30,632 bases of DNA from an uncultured Prevotellaceae bacterium (lineage in GTDB: Bacteria; Bacteroidota; Bacteroidia; Bacteroidales; Bacteroidaceae), in assembly GCA_900543815.1 (NCBI GenBank), contig UQST01000032.1:1-30632 (forward strand), given 5' to 3'. Positions 25,435-30,632 of the stretch are shown piece after piece. The notes beneath the pieces were generated by a model. The model saw nothing but the letters and a program-made list of their open reading frames with translations, did no database searches and was not told the DNA's origin. Within the stretch, counting starts at the first letter, position 1; the number at the start of each line of letters is the position of its first letter. Made by a program: the position numbers and the translations under genes.

Positions 25435-27588
25435 ATGGCAACATTACAAAAAATCAGAAGCAAGGGCAAAGTCCTCGTCGTAGTGGTGGGACTGGCCTTG
25501 TTCGCCTTCATCGCAGAGGAGTTCGTTCGCTCCTTGTCTTACACACAGAGCGAGAACCGCCAGCGCATCGGCTCTGTGTATGGTGACCACATCAACCAGC
25601 AGGAGTTCAACAACCTGGTTGAGGAGTACACCGACGTGCTCAAATTCACCAACGGCATCACATCACTCAGCGACGAGCAGAACTCTATGCTGCGCGACCA
25701 GGTGTGGCAGACCTACGTGAGCAACAAGCTCATCGAGCACGAGTGCGAGAAGCTCGGTCTCACCGTAACCGATGCCGAGATGCAGAGCATCATCAACAGC
25801 GGACGCAACATGCTGCTTTCACAGACTCCCTTCCGCAACCAGCAGGGCGCTTTCGATGCCAATCAGTTGAAGCAGTTCCTCAGCCAGTATGACGAGGTGA
25901 TGGCAAACAACGACCTGGGCAACGAGGTGAAGGAGCAGTACACACAGATGTACAGCTACTGGAAGTACATTGAGAAGTCTATCCGCCAGCAGACTCTGGC
26001 ACAGAAATATCAGGCTCTGCTCGCAGGCACACTGAAGAGCAACCCCATCGCAGCCAAGGCAAGCTTCGAAGGCCGCACCAATGAGAGCACCATCCTGATG
26101 GCTGCACTCCCCTACTCAAGCGTCAAGGACGACGAGGTGAAGGTGACCGACGCCGACCTGAAGGCCAAGTATGCCGAGCTGAAGGAGATGTTCCGCACCA
26201 CACAGGAGTCACGCGACATCAAGTATATAGATGTAGCCGTGACAGCCAGCAAGGCCGATGTGGAGGCTCTGAACAAGGAGATGAACGGCTATGCAGAGGC
26301 TCTGGCACAGGGTGCCGACGCTGCCAAGACCGTGCGCGAGGCTTCAAGCCTGATTCCCTACAGCCAGCTGCCCATCAGCGCAAAGACTCTGCCCAGCGAC
26401 ATCGCTGCTGAGCTGGACTCTATCGCTGTAGGCACTCAGAAGGGCCCCTACACCAACACACTCGACAACACAATGAACATCATCCGCGTGCTCGGCAAGG
26501 TTTCTCGCCCCGACTCAGTGCAGATTCGTCAGATTGCAGCACCTGGTGCCGACATCGCAGCTGCTGAGCTCACAGCCGACAGCATCATGCAGGCTCTGAA
26601 CGCAGGCACCAACTTCGACTCTATTGCCAAGAAGTACAACCAGCCCGGCGCCAAGACATGGCTCACAAGCGCTCAGTACGAGGGTATGACAATAGACGAG
26701 AACAACCGCAAGTTCATCGAGACTGTGACCACCTCACCCGTTGGCAAGTACAACAAGATTGTGCTCGACGGCCAGGGCGTAGTAATCGTTCAGGTGACAG
26801 ACCAGAAGGCAATGACCACCAAATACGACCTCGCAGTCATCAAGCGCAAAATAGACTTCAGCAAGGAGACTTATGGCAAGGCTTACAATGACTTCAGCAG
26901 CTTCATCGCCGGCAACCGCAAGGCAGAGGACATCGAGGCTAACGCAGCCAAGGAAGGCTTCAGCCTGCAGACCCGCAACGCCATGAGCAGCAACGAGCAC
27001 TATGTGGCCAACGTACACAGCACACGCGATGCAATGCGCTGGATATTCAATGACAAGACCAAGGTAGGCGATGTGTCTCCCCTCTACGAGTGCGGTGACA
27101 ACGACCACATGATGGTTATCATCCTGACAGGTGTACACAAGAAGGGCTACCTGGCATGGGATGACGAGCAGGTGAAGGAGTATCTCACCACCGAGGTACA
27201 GAAGGACAAGAAGGCTGCTCTGCTGCAGGAGAAGATGCGGGCTGCCAAGTCTATCGCCGACGTAGAGAAGATTGCCGGTGTACAGACAGACACCATCAGC
27301 CACATCAACTTCGCCAACGCAACCTTCGTGAGCAAGGTTGGCCGTAGCGAGGCTGCTCTGAGCGGTGCCGTTTCTGCTGCCAAGAAGGGTGACTTCAAGG
27401 CTGGTGTGAAGGGCAACGGAGCTGTCTATGCCTTCCAGGTTATCGACCAGACAAAGACCGGCGGCAAGTTTGACAAGAAGAACGAAGAGGCTCAGAACCT
27501 GCAGAGCATGCTGCGCGGACTGGCCGCCTTCACCAACGACCTCTACCTGAAGGCCGACGTGAAGGACAACCGCTACCTGTTCTACTAA
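25435..27588 (+). CDS. PpiD/SurA-like membrane-anchored peptidyl-prolyl isomerase
   Basis: The 717-aa product has one N-terminal transmembrane helix (about residues 12-30, VLVVVVGLALFAFIAEEFV) and a long helical SurA_N-type chaperone region (~40-250). A rotamase-like segment is centred near 355-440 (QIRQIAAPGADIAAAELTAD, then FDSIAKKYNQPGA), with a helical C-terminal domain after it. The order matches PpiD, a periplasmic foldase that helps proteins emerging from the Sec channel. It follows envelope genes and ends with a strong terminator (27612-27655). Codon use is highly biased, fitting a well-expressed gene. The catalytic parvulin residues are not clearly all present, so it may mainly act as a chaperone. 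Confidence 0.88.
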   Translation: MATLQKIRSKGKVLVVVVGLALFAFIAEEFVRSLSYTQSENRQRIGSVYGDHINQQEFNNLVEEYTDVLKFTNGITSLSDEQNSMLRDQVWQTYVSNKLIEHECEKLGLTVTDAEMQSIINSGRNMLLSQTPFRNQQGAFDANQLKQFLSQYDEVMANNDLGNEVKEQYTQMYSYWKYIEKSIRQQTLAQKYQALLAGTLKSNPIAAKASFEGRTNESTILMAALPYSSVKDDEVKVTDADLKAKYAELKEMFRTTQESRDIKYIDVAVTASKADVEALNKEMNGYAEALAQGADAAKTVREASSLIPYSQLPISAKTLPSDIAAELDSIAVGTQKGPYTNTLDNTMNIIRVLGKVSRPDSVQIRQIAAPGADIAAAELTADSIMQALNAGTNFDSIAKKYNQPGAKTWLTSAQYEGMTIDENNRKFIETVTTSPVGKYNKIVLDGQGVVIVQVTDQKAMTTKYDLAVIKRKIDFSKETYGKAYNDFSSFIAGNRKAEDIEANAAKEGFSLQTRNAMSSNEHYVANVHSTRDAMRWIFNDKTKVGDVSPLYECGDNDHMMVIILTGVHKKGYLAWDDEQVKEYLTTEVQKDKKAALLQEKMRAAKSIADVEKIAGVQTDTISHINFANATFVSKVGRSEAALSGAVSAAKKGDFKAGVKGNGAVYAFQVIDQTKTGGKFDKKNEEAQNLQSMLRGLAAFTNDLYLKADVKDNRYLFY

Positions 27589-27611
27589 TCAGCGGTCCTC
27601 ACTCATAACAC

Positions 27612-27655
27612 AAGAGAGGCTGCATCGCACATCCCGCGATGCAGCCTCTCTTTTT
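27612..27655 (+). terminator. Strong intrinsic terminator of the coaX-ppiD cluster
   Basis: GAGAGGCTGCATCGC (27614-27628) pairs perfectly with GCGATGCAGCCTCTC (27636-27650), followed by TTTTT. The stem is 15 bp (17 with flanking A:T pairs) and the loop is seven bases. Confidence 0.95.
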
Positions 27656-27896
27656 ATCCCAAACCCACTTCCACAGGAGAGACAGAACGATGCCCGCCTT
27701 GACGACAAGGCCTTTTGACTTTAGATTTGCCTTACATTTTTGTTTTTTCTTAGTGGGTGCACACTAAAATACCCATTTTCCTTGAGGATAATGAAGAAAT
27801 GAATTTGGCAATCCGAAATGCACAGCATTTTCCTAAGAATATATGAGTTTTATCAACCATCACCATGCTTGATTCACGTGAATAGCAGAAGCATCA
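27656..27896. other. AT-rich gene-free junction
   Basis: No convincing gene was found. Composition shifts here from the GC-rich core genes to AT-rich DNA with T-runs. A short inverted repeat (TTAGTG at 27750-27755, CACTAA at 27762-27767) is present but weak. This is the likely left boundary of the degraded accessory segment. Confidence 0.5.
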
Positions 27897-28514
27897 TTAT
27901 CCTTGTTTATTCTTGAAAGCCAGATACTCTGTACGTCTCTTGTTCCAAGGCTTATTGGCTGCTTTCTTCTTTTCCCATTCTGGTACTCGGACGTAATAAC
28001 AATAGCCTTTGGTATTGTATTCTGCCGTATGCTTCTCTGTAATCCCCTGACGTAATGACTGTTCAATCAGAACTGGATCAGCATCATCTTCTGAGATTCT
28101 AACTATCTGAGGCATCATGTCATTCACGCTGCCATCTATAGGCAAATAGTCAAAGAGTGCATCACAGCAATTCCATGGTCCGGAATAGACTTCTTCTGGA
28201 TGAGCTACATTCTGCATGGCACGGATCAAGATACCACCATAGCTGTCTGATGTAGTGCTTGGAAGCGTAATATCCACTCCACTTGGATGAAGGAACCAAT
28301 ATCCTTCACTCGTCTGTCTTGGATATACACTTTCGTCAGGATGTTTCGGTGAATGCCAGTAGAACTCAATCTCAAGGAAGCGATACTGCTTGTTATTCTT
28401 TCTGACCTGATAGTTTGTCATCAGCACACGAGCAATCTCTCCAAAAATACGTTCTGCGTCTGAATCGTTGACAATGTTTTTGACAAGGCTAAGTTTATTA
28501 CAAAGTTCCTTCAT
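27897..28514 (-). CDS. Orphan hypothetical protein, weakly glycosylase-like
   Basis: I choose the ATG at 28514 (205 aa, MKELCNKLSLVKNIVNDSDA), because the -7 box TAATTTTG at 28533-28540 lies just upstream. A start at 28550 would be a TTG upstream of that promoter. The product is soluble. RFLEIEFYWHSP, SVYPRQTSEGYWFLHPSGVD and YGGILIRAMQ together recall the E(I/V)E...G...LIRA layout of the alkyladenine (3-methyladenine) DNA glycosylase fold, but several positions differ and the match is from memory. The C-terminus is basic (WEKKKAANKPWNKRRTEYLA). It is a single gene in AT-rich DNA, convergent with the foldase. Function is undetermined. Confidence 0.7.
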   Translation of the reverse strand: MKELCNKLSLVKNIVNDSDAERIFGEIARVLMTNYQVRKNNKQYRFLEIEFYWHSPKHPDESVYPRQTSEGYWFLHPSGVDITLPSTTSDSYGGILIRAMQNVAHPEEVYSGPWNCCDALFDYLPIDGSVNDMMPQIVRISEDDADPVLIEQSLRQGITEKHTAEYNTKGYCYYVRVPEWEKKKAANKPWNKRRTEYLAFKNKQG

Positions 28515-28532
28515 AGTCTCTATATTTTGTTG

Positions 28533-28540
28533 CAAAATTA
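28533..28540 (-). promoter_or_regulatory. -7 box for the orphan 205-aa gene
   Basis: TAATTTTG on the minus strand lies 18 bases before the ATG at 28514, giving a leader of about 15 bases. Confidence 0.45.
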
Positions 28541-28565
28541 CTAAAAACAATGGCTTCTTGTTCTG

Positions 28566-29444
28566 TTATCTCTTGATGTTCCATGTAATACAGTGAAGTG
28601 CGCCTCCTTTTGAGGCAATATCACGCATACGGAAACCTCGGACAACACAATCAGGATTCTCCTCTTGAATGATTTTCAAAGCCTGTTTATCCTCTGGCAT
28701 TCCAAAGGTCGGAACAATGACTTTCTTTCCGACCTGCAGATAGTTGATATATGCCCAGTTGAAATCTCTGTTTAATCAAGGTACATCAAACTGCATTTCA
28801 CGAACGACGTAACCTCTACGCTCTAATCGTCTAATAATCTCAGCTGCCTCTACGGGATCTGTATCACGATGGTTAGTCAGCAGGACTTTGTTTCCTCCTG
28901 TCCAACGAACCAGCCCGTCAGCGTGTCCATAGACATCTGCGTCTGGATCATCAGGATGTTCACAATGCCACGGTAGAAATAGAATATCTGAACACAACGC
29001 ATCCTTCAGATGGTGGTGGAAGTCATTGTCATATGCCTCTCTTCCATTCTCCCAGAACACCTTATCGGTTAAAACCAAACAATCACCCAAAACCACGACA
29101 TTTCCGCCATCAAGCTTTATGTTAGTGTTTTTCCATCGACTTAACTCAGGAAGAACATCTTTGAAAATGGAACGGGAGTCTGTACGGTACTCTTCTGCAC
29201 CGACTAAATAGTCTGGCGAGTAATCGTAAACTAGGTAGCGTTTATCAGTTATCTGAATCGGCATATAATCTCGAATCCAAATGTCCTTTGTACCATAAAC
29301 CTCTCCCCAGTCAATATACAGCTCATTGAAGAGAGCTGTGAGTCTCTTGAATGTATCTGGATAGAATGCCTTCAACTGATCGGAAAGATAAACGAAATCT
29401 GTCTCTTCATCATTGACATATGTGACGCAAACATCTTTTTCCAT
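28566..29444 (-). pseudogene. Agmatine-deiminase-family gene with an in-frame TGA
   Basis: The frame from the ATG at 29444 to a TAA at 28566-28568 would encode 292 residues of the agmatine/peptidylarginine deiminase family (guanidino-group hydrolysis to carbamoyl product and ammonia). Conserved features are WIRDYMPI, the LDGGNVVV loop and GHADGLVRW. Codon 223 is TGA (28776-28778), and the same frame continues without any other defect to GGALHCITWN, where Cys285 is the expected nucleophile. Translation stopping at the TGA makes 222 residues lacking that Cys. A tryptophan TGG-to-TGA change is the simplest explanation. I chose 29444 because an upstream GTG at 29471 lies in the -7 box. Confidence 0.82.
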
Positions 29445-29470
29445 ATGGTGGGGTGTTTTGAAATGTTGCA

Positions 29471-29478
29471 CAAAGATA
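29471..29478 (-). promoter_or_regulatory. -7 box for the deiminase gene
   Basis: TATCTTTG on the minus strand matches TAnnTTTG, 26 bases before the ATG at 29444. Its intactness suggests the gene was recently functional. Confidence 0.45.
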
Positions 29479-29502
29479 GAGCAAAAAGTACTTAGAACCT
29501 AA

Positions 29503-29658
29503 TTTTTAGGTAACAACACAAGGCTTTATACTGCATACCACAATTTCTGGCGTGTGGAAAGGGCTTTTCGTATAGCAAAGTCAAAGATTGAGATACGTCC
29601 GATGTTCCATTTCATGCGCAGATGTATCGAAGCCCATATATGCTTTGTGGCATTAAAA
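29503..29658 (+). pseudogene. C-terminal fragment of an IS4/IS1634-type transposase
   Basis: The plus-strand frame reads YHNFWRVERAFRIAKSKIEI then RPMFHFMRRCIEAHICFVAL, the well-known C-terminal catalytic-Glu region of IS4-superfamily (IS1634-like) DDE transposases. A TAA at 29500-29502 precedes it in frame, and the N-terminal part is absent. Its sequence ends exactly where the ISAon1-like element begins, so that element, or a rearrangement at its end, probably truncated it. Confidence 0.75.
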
Positions 29659-29661
29659 GGA

Positions 29662-29682
29662 ATCACCTGCAAAAGTGTGTGG
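29662..29682 (+). repeat. Left terminal inverted repeat of the ISAon1-like remnant
   Basis: ATCACCTGCAAAAGTGTGTG plus a final G. It directly abuts the transposase stop codon (29683-29685) and matches the right end at 30411-30431 with two mismatches over 21 bases. Confidence 0.75.
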
Positions 29683-30018
29683 CTATGCATAAATTCTTGT
29701 GAGCCTAAAAAGGAAGAACTTTCTGTCAATAATACCTCTCAATTGCGCTCTGAATTGCTTAATTTTAGCATTAAGCGATTCTGCTGCAGCATTTGTTGAA
29801 CGATGTACAAAATAGTTTAGCATTTCGTCCTCTCTGTCAAACATGGCAGCAGCGATGTCATTGAAAGCTTTGTTCCCACAATCTTCTGCATGTAGAGCCT
29901 CTGGCCAATCAGAGAAGCCACTGATGCTTAACTTGTAAGCTCGCTCAAAGGCATCACCGTCTATGAAATAGTCTTTTTCAAACGAACGGGCCGTTATAGG
30001 GTGCGTCTCCAAACGCAT
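29683..30018 (-). pseudogene. ISAon1-like transposase, catalytic core deleted
   Basis: This 111-codon frame joins the N-terminal part of the transposase (FERAYKLSISGFSDWPEALH) straight to its C-terminal part (STNAAAESLNAKIKQFRAQL, then RGIIDRKFFLFRLTRIYA). The join lies near 29878-29884, after HAED. In the intact family the segment between begins with the LFPENI-like stretch and contains the DDE catalytic residues; all of it is missing. The protein cannot be an active transposase. Confidence 0.78.
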
Positions 30019-30357
30019 CTTTTAAAAAAGCCGCTAATTCCTTGGAACAGCGGGTTGACTCTTGAACAAAATCACATTCGGTCATTACATTGTGTTCTTC
30101 TGTATCTAACCAACGACGACGGCGTACATGCAGAAGAACCTCTTGGCCACGAATCGGAAAATCGTGGAAGGTTCTTTCACGGGTAAAGCCATTGGGACGA
30201 AGGTCTGTCCTGTCATCTGGCGTTTTCTCGTTCTCATCCAAATAGATATGGATGGTTGTCTGACCATTGGCAGAGGTGGTTCGTACATCTTTCAGATTAA
30301 ACCATTCCAACATTCCTTCGGTAAAATAAAGTTTGCAAGTGATAAATATTCGTTCAT
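29978..30357 (-). pseudogene. ISAon1-like N-terminal region protein with a frameshift
   Basis: The main frame (from an internal ATG at 30313) encodes FHDFPIRGQEVLLHVRRRRW and the ELAAFLKD ending typical of the small first ORF of ISAon1 elements. The true start appears to be the ATG at 30355-30357, which reads MNEYLSLANFILP and then loses frame. Inserting one base near 30320 would restore LPEGMLEWF, the expected family sequence. The gene overlaps the transposase frame by 41 bases. Confidence 0.7.
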
Positions 30358-30396
30358 TGTCTGTTGCCTTTTTAAAAAAACGGAAGATAACTGAAT

Positions 30397-30632
30397 TTAG
30401 TATGTTACATCCACACGCTTTTTCAGGTGATCCAATGCCCCCCCGAATACCTTGTCTCCAAGTCTTCTGCTGATTTCTGATTTTGTGGTGTCATCGAGAT
30501 TGGGACAGTATGCGTATTTGCAACTTGTTGTGTACCGTTTCGTTTTGATTAAAACGATAGAAAAGTGATTGCGCGAATTTAATGGAGTATGAAAAAGATG
30601 AAGATTTAACGTATTTAACTTTCGCAAACCAC
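30397..30632 (-). CDS. Partial reading frame running into the IS end
   Basis: This minus-strand frame is open at the right edge of the window and ends at 30397, inside the IS end; its last residues (LDHLKKRVDVTY) are encoded by the terminal repeat. The outside part includes YTTSCKYAYCPNLDDTTKSE and RRLGDKVFGG. If real, it is a gene truncated by the IS. I do not recognise a family, and without the upstream sequence it could equally be non-coding. Confidence 0.25.
   Translation of the reverse strand, partial: GLRKLNTLNLHLFHTPLNSRNHFSIVLIKTKRYTTSCKYAYCPNLDDTTKSEISRRLGDKVFGGALDHLKKRVDVTY
30411..30431 (-). repeat. Right terminal inverted repeat of the ISAon1-like remnant
   Basis: CCACACGCTTTTTCAGGTGA plus T, the inverse of the left end at 29662-29682. 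It lies about 53 bases upstream of the first ORF's start. Confidence 0.75.

Larger units (their letters stand above)
29649..30439 (-). mobile_element. Internally deleted ISAon1-like insertion sequence
   Basis: The element is bounded by imperfect terminal inverted repeats. Reading inward, ATCACCTGCAAAAGTGTGTG starts at 29662 on the left and ATCACCTGAAAAAGCGTGTG is its counterpart on the right (30411-30431, opposite strand). The similarity extends outward to GGCATT on both sides, with gaps. Inside are the two reading frames typical of this family, both on the minus strand and both damaged. At about 790 bases it is well short of an intact element. No matching target-site duplication was found. 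Confidence 0.75.

Noticed and set aside
28566..29444. Alternative genetic code with TGA read as tryptophan
   Set aside because: TGA serves as the normal stop for secA and the DUF4105 gene in this window, and no other gene contains an in-frame TGA.

Overview
The window looks like chromosomal DNA of a gut- or mouth-type Bacteroidales, most likely Prevotella/Segatella. The grounds are a SusC/SusD pair, the Bacteroidetes promoter motif TAnnTTTG before many genes, DUF4105 and DUF4923 family proteins, a long Bacteroidetes-type SecA, and a coaX-lptC-gldE-like-ppiD gene order. This was read by eye; no database search was run.

Bases 1-14300 are a carbohydrate/protein utilisation locus. On the minus strand run susC, susD and a large surface lipoprotein, closed by a strong terminator, followed by a separately promoted secreted M6 metallopeptidase. 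Divergent on the plus strand are a small DUF4923-like exported protein and a GH30 glycosidase resembling endo-beta-1,6-galactanases. A 431-base shared control region between them holds promoters, an 18-bp perfect palindrome and repeated ATGATAC half-sites. Downstream of the peptidase lies a ~90% identical fragment of the susD 3' end, the trace of a second, lost copy of the susD-lipoprotein junction.

Bases 13843-14336 are a gene-free stretch between convergent operons. It holds four inverted-repeat units on an exact 22-bp period, a long hairpin, a terminator, and an element that also occurs at bases 3-80.

Bases 14337-21023 (minus strand) are an envelope/secretion operon: a DUF4105 membrane protein, a PafA-like phosphatase homologue that has lost nearly all its catalytic residues, secA, and a small conserved acidic protein. 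Bases 21224-27588 (plus strand) are the coaX cluster: pantothenate kinase, an outer-membrane barrel, LptC, a CorC/GldE-like CBS protein and a PpiD/SurA-type foldase, ended by a textbook terminator. coaX and the DUF4105 gene are divergent, and both promoters sit almost on top of their start codons.

From about 27660 to the end the DNA becomes visibly AT-richer and decayed: an orphan 205-aa gene, an agmatine-deiminase-like gene cut by one in-frame TGA, a C-terminal scrap of an IS4/IS1634-type transposase, and an ISAon1-like element (with terminal inverted repeats) carrying a frameshift and a large internal deletion. This is a degraded accessory segment next to a conserved core cluster.
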